64,000 nucleotides of DNA from Chloroflexi bacterium 54-19 (GCA_001898225.1 MKTJ01000080.1:1-64000), one strand, 5' to 3'. Shown: positions 51,674-61,050, counted from the stretch's first letter. Notes: generated from the sequence alone by a model not told the origin. Numbers and translations are program-made.

Positions 51674-53038
51674 ATGTCTTTAGATGTTTCTCAAGTAAAC
51701 ACCCAGGTGAGCGCCAAGCAGGTCAACGAGGATTCGGCCAGACACGTGATGGTTAGCTGGGCAGTCCAGAAAGCCGCCAATACCGACCCGCTGGTGGTTT
51801 CCGAGGCCCGCGGCTCCTGGTTCTGGGATTCGGATGGCAAGCGCTATCTCGACTTTTCGAGCCAGCTTGTCAACTCGAACCTGGGGCACCAGCATCCCAA
51901 AGTGGTCGCCGCCATCAAGGAACAGGCCGAAAAACTTTGCTATATCGGGCCAAATTTCCAGAACGAAGCCCGCTCGACCCTGGCCCGGATGCTGGCCGAG
52001 CGTTCTCCCGGCGACCTGACCAAAACTTTCTTTACCAACGGTGGGGCCGAAGCTAACGAGAACGCCATTAAAATGGCCCGCACCTACACCGGGCGGCAAA
52101 AAGTGATTACCCGCTACCGCTCCTATCACGGGGCGACCGCCGGGGCTATGACTTTTTCGGGCGATAACCGCCGCTGGGCTAACGAACCGGGTATCTCCGG
52201 GGTCCTGCGGGTCCAGGACCCCTACCCCTATCGCTGTACCTTCAAGGGCTGCGGCGAGGTCTGCTCGATGGCTTGCGGCCACAATATCGAAGATGTCCTC
52301 AGTTTCGAGGGGCCGGACAATGTCGCGGCTATCCTGGTCGAGGTCGTGACCGGCACCAACGGCATTTTCGTGCCTCCACCCGAATACCTGCCCTACCTGC
52401 GGCAGTTGTGCGACAAGTACGGTATCATGCTGATTTTCGACGAGGTAATGACCGGTTTTGGGCGCACTGGCAAGTGGTTCGCCGCCGACCATTACGGTGT
52501 CCAACCCGATATCATGACCTTCGCTAAAGGGGTAAATTCGGGTTACGTGCCGCTCGGTGGGGCCATTATCAGCCAGAAGCTTTCCGATTACTTCGAGGAC
52601 AAGATGTTCTGGGGCGGGCTGACCTATAGCGGCCACCCACTCGCCTGCGCCGCTGGTATCGCCACCCTGGAAGCCTACGAGGAAGACGGGGCCATCGAAA
52701 ACAGCGCAAGATTGGGGGCAAAACTCCTGGCCGAATTGACCGCCCTGAAGGACAAACACCCTTCGGTCGGGGATGTGCGCGGGTTGGGCCTTTTCTGCGG
52801 GGTCGAACTGGTCAAGGATCGCCAGACCCGCGAAGGGATGCCCGCCTGGAACGGCAAGGACCAGGCCCTGACCAACAAACTTAAGAAAGCCCTGATGGAC
52901 CGGGGAGTTTTTGTCTTCTGCCGCTACAACATGCTCTTTATCGCCCCGCCCCTGACCATCAGCGAGGACGAATTGATGATTGGCGTCCGGGCCGTAGACG
53001 AAGTGCTATCTATCGCGGACGAAGCCGCCGCCAGCTAA
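51674..53038 (+). CDS. Class III aminotransferase, probable beta-alanine transaminase
   Basis: This 454-residue PLP enzyme has NGGAEANENAIKMAR, LIFDEVMTGFGRTG and the PLP-lysine motif TFAKGVNSGYVPLGG, with the usual class III length. Position between dihydropyrimidinase and beta-ureidopropionase suggests it transaminates beta-alanine or 3-aminoisobutyrate, the pathway end products, to malonate or methylmalonate semialdehyde; the substrate is inferred from context. It starts 54 bp after dihydropyrimidinase. Confidence 0.9.
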   Translation: MSLDVSQVNTQVSAKQVNEDSARHVMVSWAVQKAANTDPLVVSEARGSWFWDSDGKRYLDFSSQLVNSNLGHQHPKVVAAIKEQAEKLCYIGPNFQNEARSTLARMLAERSPGDLTKTFFTNGGAEANENAIKMARTYTGRQKVITRYRSYHGATAGAMTFSGDNRRWANEPGISGVLRVQDPYPYRCTFKGCGEVCSMACGHNIEDVLSFEGPDNVAAILVEVVTGTNGIFVPPPEYLPYLRQLCDKYGIMLIFDEVMTGFGRTGKWFAADHYGVQPDIMTFAKGVNSGYVPLGGAIISQKLSDYFEDKMFWGGLTYSGHPLACAAGIATLEAYEEDGAIENSARLGAKLLAELTALKDKHPSVGDVRGLGLFCGVELVKDRQTREGMPAWNGKDQALTNKLKKALMDRGVFVFCRYNMLFIAPPLTISEDELMIGVRAVDEVLSIADEAAAS

Positions 53039-53087
53039 TTTTAACTCAACTCTTAAAGGCGGCGCCAGGCCGCGAGGGAATTAACCT

Positions 53088-53933
53088 ATGTCGAGAATCG
53101 TTCGCAGCGCCCTTATCCAGACCCGTGGCGAGGGCGATAAACAAAGTATGATTGAGAAGCACGTAAAATACATCGAACAGGCCGCCGAGCAGGGTTCGCA
53201 GATAACCTGTTTGCAGGAAATTTTCTTCGGCCCCTACTTCTGCCAGATCCAGGACCGCAAGTGGTACGATACCGCCGAGCCGATTCCCGGCCCGACCACG
53301 AACCTGATGTGCGAACTCGCCAAGAAGTATTCGATGGTGCTTATCGTGCCGATTTACGAGGTAGTCGGGACCGGCACCTACTACAACACCGCCGCCGTGA
53401 TTGACGCGGACGGCACCCTCAAGGGTATCTACCGCAAGACGCACATTCCGCACCTGCCCGGCTTCTGGGAAAAATATTACTTCAAGCCCGGCAACCTGGG
53501 CTACCCGGTCTTCCAGACCCAGTATGGCAAAATCGGGGTCTATATTTGCTATGACCGCCACTTCCCGGAAGGCCCACGTATCCTGGGCTTACACGGAGCC
53601 GAAATCGTCTACATTCCCTCGGCCACGGCGCGGGGTCTCTCCGACCACCTTTGGGACATCGAGCAGCGCAGCCATGCCATCGCTAACGGCTTCTTCGTGG
53701 GAACCATCAACCGGGTTGGGGTTGAGCCTGAGTTCGGCAAGCAGGAGTATTATGGTTCGAGCTACTTCTGCAACCCGCGTGGCGCTTATATCGCCAAGGC
53801 CAGTGACACCGAGGAAGAAGTGCTGGTGGCCGACCTCGACCTGGACCTGATAAAAGAGGTCCGTGACACCTGGCAGTTCTACCGCGACCGCCGCCCCGAA
53901 CTTTACGGGGAAATCGCCGAGCAGTTACCGTAA
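53088..53933 (+). CDS. Beta-ureidopropionase (nitrilase superfamily)
   Basis: The 281-residue nitrilase-fold amidohydrolase shows the catalytic triad: Glu in CLQEIFFGPYF, Lys in YRKTHIPH and Cys in YICYDRHFPEG. It hydrolyses N-carbamoyl-beta-alanine to beta-alanine, CO2 and ammonia, completing the reductive pyrimidine pathway in this operon. Last gene, followed by the terminator at 53954-53986. Confidence 0.92.
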   Translation: MSRIVRSALIQTRGEGDKQSMIEKHVKYIEQAAEQGSQITCLQEIFFGPYFCQIQDRKWYDTAEPIPGPTTNLMCELAKKYSMVLIVPIYEVVGTGTYYNTAAVIDADGTLKGIYRKTHIPHLPGFWEKYYFKPGNLGYPVFQTQYGKIGVYICYDRHFPEGPRILGLHGAEIVYIPSATARGLSDHLWDIEQRSHAIANGFFVGTINRVGVEPEFGKQEYYGSSYFCNPRGAYIAKASDTEEEVLVADLDLDLIKEVRDTWQFYRDRRPELYGEIAEQLP

Positions 53934-53953
53934 GCTCTTTTGAAAACGAAAAC

Positions 53954-53986
53954 CGGGCTTGCTTTTTACAGTAAGCCCGTTTTTTT
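53954..53986 (+). terminator. Terminator of the pyrimidine-degradation operon
   Basis: CGGGCTT (53954-53960) pairs with AAGCCCG (53973-53979), followed by seven T. Confidence 0.9.
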
Positions 53987-54107
53987 ATTCCCGTGTAGTG
54001 GTTTTCGAATTTATTGTCACGGTTCTGAGCCAATCAGAGCCTGGATTGACTCAATGTTATAGCCTGCCGCTACAACCCTCAGCTTTGGTTCTTTACCCTA
54101 AAAGATT

Positions 54108-54701
54108 CTAACCGGATTGTATCCGTAAGGAAGCCATAGCTTCATCAAGCAGGGTCGCAAGGTCTTTGGTCTTATTAGACTTGTACCAGGCTTCCTGGGC
54201 CGCTGTTAGGCAGGCAAACGCGGCCCCTACTATTGCCCGTGGTTCAGGGCTATCCGGCGCATAATTACTGCGCTGGCAGACCGTTTCGGCCAGGCTGGCT
54301 TGCAACCGAGAAAATCTCTCAAGATAACGGGCATAAAGCGCCGGACTGCTGCGCACGGTATTTTCTATCGCTTCGGCTCGCTCGGTATTGCTGAAGTAGT
54401 TCACCCCTATATCAAAAATTCTTCGCAAGGAGTCCCACAGCGGCTCGTCTAGAGGCCGGGCTTTTAAGGACTCAACCATCCTCTCTTCTAATAAGTCGTA
54501 TTTGCCGATAAGCAGGTCTTCCTTGGAGGCAAAATAACGAAAAAAGGTCCGCCTGGATAACCCGGCAGCCGCGGCAATCTGATCTACCGTGGTAGCCTCA
54601 TAACCGTTTTTTACAAACAGGTCCTGGGCTACCTGGGTTAACTCTGTGCGGACTATTCGGCGCGTGCGTTCGCGCATACCTTCTGTTTTTACTTCATTCA
54701 T
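54108..54701 (-). CDS. TetR family regulator
   Basis: The protein of about 197 residues starts MNEVKTEGM. Its N-terminal helix-turn-helix is typical (AQDLFVKNGYEATTVDQIAAAAGLSRRTFFRYFASKEDLL). The longer frame to 54740 overlaps the promoter and is rejected. A -10 TATAAT (complement of 54709-54714, with TGT upstream) ends seven bases before the ATG, so the mRNA is probably leaderless. Divergent from the aldo/keto reductase, with a dyad between them. Confidence 0.87.
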   Translation of the reverse strand: MNEVKTEGMRERTRRIVRTELTQVAQDLFVKNGYEATTVDQIAAAAGLSRRTFFRYFASKEDLLIGKYDLLEERMVESLKARPLDEPLWDSLRRIFDIGVNYFSNTERAEAIENTVRSSPALYARYLERFSRLQASLAETVCQRSNYAPDSPEPRAIVGAAFACLTAAQEAWYKSNKTKDLATLLDEAMASLRIQSG

Positions 54702-54708
54702 AGAAATA

Positions 54709-54745
54709 ATTATAACATAGAAAGTCAATATCGACACCAAGTGTC
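54709..54745. promoter_or_regulatory. Operator dyad and extended -10 between tetR and the reductase gene
   Basis: GACAC-CAA-GTGTC (54733-54745) is a perfect 5-bp dyad upstream of the minus-strand extended -10 (complement of 54709-54717). It is a likely TetR-binding site. Confidence 0.6.
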
Positions 54746-54855
54746 AAATATGGTAATTAATGTCATGTTTCAAAAGGTCTTTGAAGGAGTGTCTAAAGAA
54801 ATTGAACGATACTCTACCTGAGAAGAAGTTTTTATAGTTAAAAGGAGTTTTCAAG

Positions 54856-55857
54856 TTGAACACTCGCAAGCTTGGCAAGACCGGCCCGGAAGTTTCCGCG
54901 CTTGGTCTTGGCGCGATGGGGATGTCGGGCGTCTATGGCCCTTCCGATGAAATCGAAAGTATAGCCACCATCCACGCGGCCATTGACGCCGGGATAACCC
55001 TTATTGATACCGCTGACTTTTACGGCATGGGCCACAACGAAATGCTGATTGGCCGGGCTTTAAGAGAAAAAAGTATTTCGCGCGACAAAGTAGAAATAAG
55101 TGTCAAATTCGGGGGGTTACGTGACTACGAAGGAGCCTGGCACGGCATAGATTGCCGCCCGGCTGCCGTTAAAAACTTCCTGGCCTATTCGCTGCGCCGT
55201 CTCGGCACCGATTATGTCGATATTTATCGACCGGCCCGGTTGGACCCCAATGTACCGGTTGAAGAAACTATCGGCGCGATTGCCGATATGGTTAAAGCCG
55301 GGCATGTCCGCCATGTCGGTCTTTCCGAGGTTGGAGCCGATACCATCCGCAAGGCGGCCAGTGTCGTCCCGGTATCGGACCTGCAAATCGAATATTCGCT
55401 AATTTCGCGGGACATTGAAAAGGAAATCCTGCCGGTCTGCCGCGAACTCGGTATCGGCATCACGGCTTACAGCGTCCTATCTCGCGGACTGCTTAGTGGT
55501 CGCTTTTCCAAAGAACGTTTAGGGGTGGCCGGAGATTTACGCAACGTCAACCCCCGCTTTACCGGTGAAAATCTCGAACGCAACCTGGCGCTGGTGAAGA
55601 CTTTACACGGTATCGCGGAGGCCAAAGACGTGACAGTAGCGCAGGTTGCGATTGCCTGGGTGCTGTCGCAAGGTGACGACATTGTGCCGCTGATAGGCGC
55701 CAGGCAGCGCCACCAGATGAGCGAAGCCGCCGGGGCCCTGGACGTACAACTGACCCCCGAAGACCTGGACCGGATTGAGCAGGCGTTTCCGGTAGGGGCA
55801 GCGGCAGGCGACCGTTACCCGACCGCCCAGATGGCCCAACTGGACCGGAAAAAATAG
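54856..55857 (+). CDS. Aldo/keto reductase
   Basis: The 333-residue NADPH-dependent reductase has Asp and Tyr of the tetrad in DTADFYGMGHNE and Lys in VEISVKFGG. The segment that usually carries the catalytic His (DLYxxHRxDP) reads DIYRPARLDP; I recall the same change in some other members of this subfamily. TTG 54856 follows AAAAGGAG. Regulated probably by the adjacent TetR. Its stop is seven bases from the convergent oxidase stop. Confidence 0.88.
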   Translation: MNTRKLGKTGPEVSALGLGAMGMSGVYGPSDEIESIATIHAAIDAGITLIDTADFYGMGHNEMLIGRALREKSISRDKVEISVKFGGLRDYEGAWHGIDCRPAAVKNFLAYSLRRLGTDYVDIYRPARLDPNVPVEETIGAIADMVKAGHVRHVGLSEVGADTIRKAASVVPVSDLQIEYSLISRDIEKEILPVCRELGIGITAYSVLSRGLLSGRFSKERLGVAGDLRNVNPRFTGENLERNLALVKTLHGIAEAKDVTVAQVAIAWVLSQGDDIVPLIGARQRHQMSEAAGALDVQLTPEDLDRIEQAFPVGAAAGDRYPTAQMAQLDRKK

Positions 55858-55863
55858 AGCAGT

Positions 55864-57135
55864 TTAGCCTTCTCCGAAAACGAAGGTGTCCAGGAAGGCG
55901 TTGCGGAATTTGCCCTGCGGGTCGTAGGTACGGAGCAAAGCCCGGAAGTCGTTCAACCGGGGATACCCCGCCATCACCCGCTGGGGAGCCATCGTAAAGA
56001 CCTTGCCCCAGTGTGGGAGCGCACCAAACGGTTCCAGGGCTGCCTCAATCTCCGGCAAGACCAGCCGCACTTTTTCCCAGTCTCTTTTCCAGGTAAAGTG
56101 AATGGCCGCGCCGTCTTTTTGGTAGAACGGGCTCATCCACAAATCGTCGGCGGCAATCATACGGAGTTCACAGACAAAGAGGAGCGGGGCAATCTTCTCG
56201 CGCAAACGGCTGACCGCTTCGAGGGCAGGCACAGTGTGGCTGCGTGGGATAAGATACTCGGTCTGGATTTCCTCGCCGCTGCTGGGCGTTAAGTCCATCC
56301 GAAAGTGAGGTAGGCGGTTATACCAGGGGCCGACCTCCCCAAACTGGGGCGTAGCCGCGACCGGGTCCATTATCTCGATAGGATGATGCTTGACAGGGGC
56401 CCGGACCGCCCCGAAAAGTTCCGCCGGGGGTTCGAAAGTATCGCCGTCGGCAACTTTGCGCTTGAGCCAGACCGTATTAAAAAGCTCGCCTCGCCAATCG
56501 GTAAACAGGCTGACACTGTAGGCGCTGGCCTCGATTTCCTCTAAATGTTCCGGCAACTGGCCGAGCGGCAAATCCTCGTAAACGTCCTGCCGCACCTTAA
56601 AAGACGGGACCAGGTCGAGGGTCATCCTGGTAATCACGCCCAGTCCACCCAGGCTGACGACCGCCCCGGCGAAGGTATCGCCATCCTTTTCGCGAGATAG
56701 TTTATGAAGCTCACCGTCCGCCGCTACGAACTCGATGCCGGAAACGGCGGTAGCCAGGTTGCCATTGTGAATACCTGAACCATGGGTAGCCGTAGCGGTA
56801 GCCCCGGCGATAGAGATATGGGGCAACGAGGCCAGGTTGGACAGGGCGTACCCGGCCTGGTCGAGTTGTTCGCAAATCTGGCCGTATTTGGCCCCGGCGT
56901 TAACCGTGACGGTGTGGCGGACCGGGTCTATCACCGGCTCGAAATTGAGGTGGGCCAATGAAATCTGGTCGCCAGAGGTATCGGCAATATCGTGGAAGGA
57001 GTGGGTCGAGCCGAGAGCCTTGATTCTGGTGGCCTGGCGGACCATTTCCTGGACCTGTTCGAGAGTTTCGGGATAGAGAAGGTTAGTGGCAGAATAAATA
57101 TAATTTCCGGCCCAGTTCTGGCGGCGTTCCGTCAT
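55864..57135 (-). CDS. FAD-linked alditol oxidase-like protein
   Basis: The 423-residue flavoprotein of the VAO family has LGSTHSFHDIADT (His is the usual covalent FAD site), LPHISIAGATATATHGSG and FMN/FAD-binding SLGGLGVITRMTLD. The C-terminus carries the ALPHWGKVF box of alditol/gulonolactone oxidases. It probably oxidises xylitol, sorbitol or a sugar lactone with O2, giving H2O2; the exact substrate is unknown. AGGAGC precedes the ATG. Convergent with the aldo/keto reductase, so the two could share sugar-alcohol metabolism. Confidence 0.87.
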   Translation of the reverse strand: MTERRQNWAGNYIYSATNLLYPETLEQVQEMVRQATRIKALGSTHSFHDIADTSGDQISLAHLNFEPVIDPVRHTVTVNAGAKYGQICEQLDQAGYALSNLASLPHISIAGATATATHGSGIHNGNLATAVSGIEFVAADGELHKLSREKDGDTFAGAVVSLGGLGVITRMTLDLVPSFKVRQDVYEDLPLGQLPEHLEEIEASAYSVSLFTDWRGELFNTVWLKRKVADGDTFEPPAELFGAVRAPVKHHPIEIMDPVAATPQFGEVGPWYNRLPHFRMDLTPSSGEEIQTEYLIPRSHTVPALEAVSRLREKIAPLLFVCELRMIAADDLWMSPFYQKDGAAIHFTWKRDWEKVRLVLPEIEAALEPFGALPHWGKVFTMAPQRVMAGYPRLNDFRALLRTYDPQGKFRNAFLDTFVFGEG

Positions 57136-57335
57136 CGTGCGCTCCTGTTTCTATTGGGGAGTCGTAAAAAAAATTAATTACGGCAAAACCATTATATTTC
57201 AGTTCTAGAAAGCACACAAACTAATCCCAGATTCCCGCTTGATTTTCCGGGAATTTTTCGCTATCCTTGTTGCAATTATTCTTTTTGGCACAACTCTTTT
57301 GCAGGAAATTACTTACCATAACTTGACGGGTCATG

Positions 57336-57341
57336 ATATAA
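57336..57341 (+). promoter_or_regulatory. Extended -10 promoter of the WGR gene
   Basis: TGATATAAT with the hexamer at about 57336-57341. The in-frame ATG three bases further on overlaps the promoter and is not used. Confidence 0.55.
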
Positions 57342-57385
57342 TGGACAAGGTCAGGACACATCTTCTAGCAAAACCGGGAGCTAAA

Positions 57386-57781
57386 ATGAGCCAACGAGGC
57401 CCAATCTACCAGAGCAGTTTCGACCTTTTTGCAAGCGAAGAAGCTACTTTCAGCGACTTACCGATAAATATGCTGCCCGGCGAAGAAGACTCTTCCCCGG
57501 ATGAAGATGTGCTGCCTAAAGGTGAGCAGACCGAAGGCTATTCGGTCTATGTCTTTACCAAACACCTCCCCGATAAGAAAACCTCTCGCTGCTACTACAT
57601 CGTTTACCAGCCGACCCTCTGGGATAACTACACCGTGCAACGCCAGTGGGGTGTGGTCGGTTCGGTCAAACAACAATTCTACACCGAACACTTCAATAAT
57701 CCCCGGCCCGCCCTGGCCCGGATTCGCCGCCTGATTGAACGCAGTATCCGGCGCGGCTACCGGCTATCCTACGCGGCCTGA
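57386..57781 (+). CDS. WGR-domain protein
   Basis: The 131-residue protein has an acidic N-terminal half (about 1-50). Its C-terminal half matches the WGR domain pattern (residues about 60-128; RQWGVVGSVKQQ, then Arg-rich helix ending RRGYRLSY). WGR domains bind nucleic acids or partners in PARPs and in small bacterial proteins. ATG 57386 follows GGGAG at five bases; the longer open frame upstream overlaps the promoter. It stands alone. Confidence 0.75.
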   Translation: MSQRGPIYQSSFDLFASEEATFSDLPINMLPGEEDSSPDEDVLPKGEQTEGYSVYVFTKHLPDKKTSRCYYIVYQPTLWDNYTVQRQWGVVGSVKQQFYTEHFNNPRPALARIRRLIERSIRRGYRLSYAA

Positions 57782-57971
57782 AAGCAGTATAATTATTTCC
57801 CCACGCCTCTTTTCGGTTTGCCAACTTTAAAATACAGGCGTCATTTACGGCACTTTAACGGTTTTCAGCCGATTTAAAAGCTGGAAGGAAGTGCCAGACT
57901 GCTCGAAATCGCAACCAGACTTATCCTGTAAATCTGGTCCTGCCGGGCCGATTTATACGACTTACGGCTTA

Positions 57972-58000
57972 TTGACAATGGGATGGCTTTGTTATAGTAT
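57972..58000 (+). promoter_or_regulatory. Promoter of the first ABC exporter operon
   Basis: TTGACA (57972-57977), 17-bp spacer, TAGTAT (57995-58000). Confidence 0.75.
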
Positions 58001-58055
58001 ATCCATCTAAGCAATTTTATCGGAGTAGAAAGCTCTTAAAGAGAAGAATATACTT

Positions 58056-59030
58056 ATGTCAAATTTAGATATAAAAACCGGGCTCACAATAGATACCATA
58101 AATCAAACCGGGCGAAACGTAGTGGTCGAAGCTAAAGACCTGCGTAAAAATTATAAAAACTTCCAGGCGGTCAAAGGAATTTCCTTCCAGGTCTACCAGA
58201 AGGAATGTTTCGGGCTGCTCGGTCCCAACGGAGCCGGGAAAAGCACCACCATTCGTATGCTTAACTGCGTATCTCCGATTAGCGGCGGCTCGCTAACCGT
58301 GCTGGGACACAGCGTGACCGGCGACATTCGCCAGATTAAGGCGCAAATCGGGGTCGTACCCCAGGACGACAACCTCGATGTGGACCTGACCGTCATGCAG
58401 AACTTGCTGGTTTATGCCCGCTACTTCAACATTGATAAAAAGGAAGCGACCCGCCGGGCCGACGAAGTCCTCGAACTGTTCCAGTTGACCGAGAAACGTA
58501 ACAACAAGACCGACGAGATTTCGGGCGGTATGAAGCGGCGGTTGGTAATTGCCCGCGCCCTGATTAACCAGCCCAAGCTCATTATCCTGGACGAACCGAC
58601 CACCGGCCTAGACCCGGCAGCCCGCCAGGTCGTCTGGCAGCAGTTACGCCTGTTACGCGAACGCGGCGTCACCATCCTGCTGACCACTCACTACATGGAC
58701 GAGGCCACCCAGCTTTGCGACCGCCTGGTTATTATCAACGAAGGCCGGATTATGGCTGAAGGCAATCCCCGTGAACTGGTCCAGCGGCTGGTCGGCTACG
58801 AAGTCATCGAAATGCGCCTGGCCGAGAAAGATAAATTGAACCTGCTACCCCTTATTGAAAACCGGCCTATCCTGCTGGAAGAAGCCGGGGACACCCTCTA
58901 CCTGTTCGGCCAACACAACCAGGCTTTCCAGAACCTGACTCTACCCGAAGCCAACTACCGGCTGAGGCGGGAAGCCAGCTTGGAAGATGTCTTTTTGCGG
59001 CTGACCGGGCGCGGGCTGGGAGGCGAGTAA
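58056..59030 (+). CDS. ABC-2 type exporter ATPase (NodI/DrrA-like)
   Basis: The 324-residue ATPase has Walker A GPNGAGKST (56-64), Q-loop, signature SGGMKRR, Walker B LIILDEPTTGLD and switch His in TTHYMDEA. The C-terminal 90 residues are the extra domain of drug- and polysaccharide-type exporters. It energises the permease encoded 32 bp downstream. The substrate is unknown. The ATG is 24 bases past a weak AGAGAAG. Confidence 0.93.
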   Translation: MSNLDIKTGLTIDTINQTGRNVVVEAKDLRKNYKNFQAVKGISFQVYQKECFGLLGPNGAGKSTTIRMLNCVSPISGGSLTVLGHSVTGDIRQIKAQIGVVPQDDNLDVDLTVMQNLLVYARYFNIDKKEATRRADEVLELFQLTEKRNNKTDEISGGMKRRLVIARALINQPKLIILDEPTTGLDPAARQVVWQQLRLLRERGVTILLTTHYMDEATQLCDRLVIINEGRIMAEGNPRELVQRLVGYEVIEMRLAEKDKLNLLPLIENRPILLEEAGDTLYLFGQHNQAFQNLTLPEANYRLRREASLEDVFLRLTGRGLGGE

Positions 59031-59062
59031 GTTTTTAGAAATTAAGGGGAGAAACAAGTTTT

Positions 59063-59887
59063 ATGACCGAAAATTACGCTAACGCCCACACTCTCGCCGG
59101 GCCGGGCCGGGGCATCGTCGTACCGAACCCGTTCACGCTCGGCACCTACCGGGTCTTCCAGCGCAATAAAGATGTCTTCTTGAAGCTGTGGAAGACCGAA
59201 CTCTGGCCGCCCGTAGTCGAGGCGCTGTTGTCACTGTTCGCCTTCGGGTTTGGGCTGGGGGTCTATATTGCCCAGGTCAACGGCCAGCCTTACATCCAGT
59301 TTATCGGGGCCGGTTTGATCTTCTCGTCGGTGCTGTTTACGGCTTCCTTCGAGTGCATGTTCGGCACCTTTATCCGCATGCAGCAGGAGAAAGTCTTCGA
59401 CGCTATTATCGCAACGCCTGTTAGCATCGAGGAGGTGGTTAGCGGGGAGATACTTTTCGCTTCAACCAGGGCCACTTTTAATGGGACCTGTGTAGTTGTC
59501 GTGTTAGCGGTGCTGCAACTGATACCTTCATGGTGGGTATTGCTGGTTCCACCGGTTGCTCTTTTGACCGGGTTCCTGCTGGCAAGTCTAGCGGTAATAG
59601 TCACCAGCCTGGTATCAAGCTTCACCTCGTTCAACTATTACATTACGCTTGGTGTTATTCCGATGCAGTTGTTCAGCAGCGTTTTCTTTCCGGCCTCGCA
59701 ACTGCCGGAAGGCGTGCGCTGGGTGGCTTTCTTGTCCCCGCTCTACCCGGCGGTTGAGTTGGGCCGGGCCCTCTACACTGGGAACATTCACGCCGGGTTG
59801 CTGTTAAACCTGCTGTGGATCCTGGGATTGACTGTCGTCTTCTACCTGCTGGCAGTTAACCTGATGCGCCGGCGCTTAATCAAGTAA
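59063..59887 (+). CDS. ABC-2 type exporter permease (NodJ-like)
   Basis: The 274-residue membrane protein has six helices after a cytoplasmic start, with the ABC-2 family pattern (SVLFTASFECMFGTFIRMQQEK, then FFPASQLPEGVRW near the end) resembling NodJ. It pairs with the ATPase upstream; AAGGGGAG precedes the ATG. Followed by a terminator at 59904-59930. Confidence 0.9.
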   Translation: MTENYANAHTLAGPGRGIVVPNPFTLGTYRVFQRNKDVFLKLWKTELWPPVVEALLSLFAFGFGLGVYIAQVNGQPYIQFIGAGLIFSSVLFTASFECMFGTFIRMQQEKVFDAIIATPVSIEEVVSGEILFASTRATFNGTCVVVVLAVLQLIPSWWVLLVPPVALLTGFLLASLAVIVTSLVSSFTSFNYYITLGVIPMQLFSSVFFPASQLPEGVRWVAFLSPLYPAVELGRALYTGNIHAGLLLNLLWILGLTVVFYLLAVNLMRRRLIK

Positions 59888-59903
59888 GATATTTTCTACA
59901 GTC

Positions 59904-59930
59904 AAAAAGGCCCCTAACCAGGGCCTTTTT
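59904..59930 (+). terminator. Terminator of the first ABC exporter operon
   Basis: AAAAAGGCCC (59904-59913) pairs with GGGCCTTTTT (59921-59930); bidirectional in form. Confidence 0.9.
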
Positions 59931-59984
59931 GGTTCTTCCGGTGATTTGGTGAAACTGCCACTCTCTAGGAAATTTTTGCGGATT

Positions 59985-60560
59985 TTAAGTAGACTCTACC
60001 TTCCCGTCTTTTGACATGTAATAATCTTTGGCCCACCAAAAAACAAAATTGCCATTTTCAAGCCACTCCTTTAACCCTTCTTCGCGATCTTCTCGCTCCT
60101 CTTGTGTTTCTTCGGGCCAATCTCCATCAAGTACCTCTTCCTCTGAAATTTCTCCAACAATGTTTAACCAGCGTTTGAACGGGCTCCCGCCTTCATGAGT
60201 TTCTTTTAGATGTTCTGGTATTTCCTCAATTCCAACTTGAAAGTCTTCATCGAAAAAAACCTTAACTTTAACGGTCTCCGGTTGAAACCCAATCTGATTC
60301 TTCCAAGCCTCAAACTGGTTCTCTAAATTCTCCTGAAATACCTTGTCATAGATGTTAAAGTTATTTTGTATATTCGGAGGCAGATATTCACAGTCCCTAA
60401 CCTCTCGCCCAAAAAGGGACCCATCTTCTGAAAAAATGTAGGCTACTAAATAGGGAAAGAGTAAACCCATAATTACTTGCCTGCCATTTTTTACTACCCC
60501 TGTATAAAAATCATATTCCGAAATTGGAAAAAGACGCTCGGTTTCTTTGGTATTTTCCAT
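59985..60560 (-). CDS. Hypothetical AT-rich protein, 191 aa
   Basis: The frame is open to 60620, but MENTKETE at ATG 60560 looks like the natural start. The protein is soluble, acidic (many Glu/Asp) and aromatic, without a recognised domain. It is much more AT-rich than both neighbours, suggesting recent acquisition. The size and acidity resemble immunity-type proteins (SMI1/KNR4 or similar), but the motif is not clear enough to call. Convergent with the exporter permease. Confidence 0.6.
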   Translation of the reverse strand: MENTKETERLFPISEYDFYTGVVKNGRQVIMGLLFPYLVAYIFSEDGSLFGREVRDCEYLPPNIQNNFNIYDKVFQENLENQFEAWKNQIGFQPETVKVKVFFDEDFQVGIEEIPEHLKETHEGGSPFKRWLNIVGEISEEEVLDGDWPEETQEEREDREEGLKEWLENGNFVFWWAKDYYMSKDGKVEST

Positions 60561-60736
60561 AGTGACTCTTACTTTATAACAAATAGAATTTGTAAAATGC
60601 CAGGTACAACTAAATCTCAAATATATTATGAGGATATTCTAATTAAAAGTAAAGTTTAACTTCTTTTGTAAATTGCGCTAACATTTGAAATGTCAATATT
60701 TTTAATGGCTAAAACTGGTAAGGCTAGACACATCTG

Positions 60737-60860
60737 TACTTGTCATTTCTCGACTATGCTCGGAAACTCAACGCTGTTGGCGGAAGCACTTTCGACTGTA
60801 CTATTGTCCAACGGATCGGAGGCACCCTACTGGCCCTTGCTTCGCTTGTAATGACAAGTA
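60737..60860. repeat. MITE-like inverted-repeat element, copy 3
   Basis: Perfect 11-bp ends TACTTGTCATT (60737-60747) and AATGACAAGTA (60850-60860). The interior contains TTGTCCAACG-ATCGGAG (plus strand), shared in inverted orientation with copies 1 and 2. No coding capacity. Confidence 0.7.
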
Positions 60861-61050
60861 AATTACGGTACCAAATAAAAAACCAACAATCACCTATGTT
60901 TTTATTACTGAATCATGCTCCTTTCTGACCTATCCCTTGTTCAGGGTTGTAAATTATAATCTTATTATGACTATTGCTAAGTTTTATCAAATATTGAATT
61001 AATATTTTTCATTAAATCCCCAATTTTAATAAATTCCTTTAAAGAAGGTA

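Noticed and set aside
51680..52759. 359-residue minus-strand frame opposite the aminotransferase
   Set aside because: Shadow of a conserved PLP enzyme; the product has no domain pattern and no start signals.
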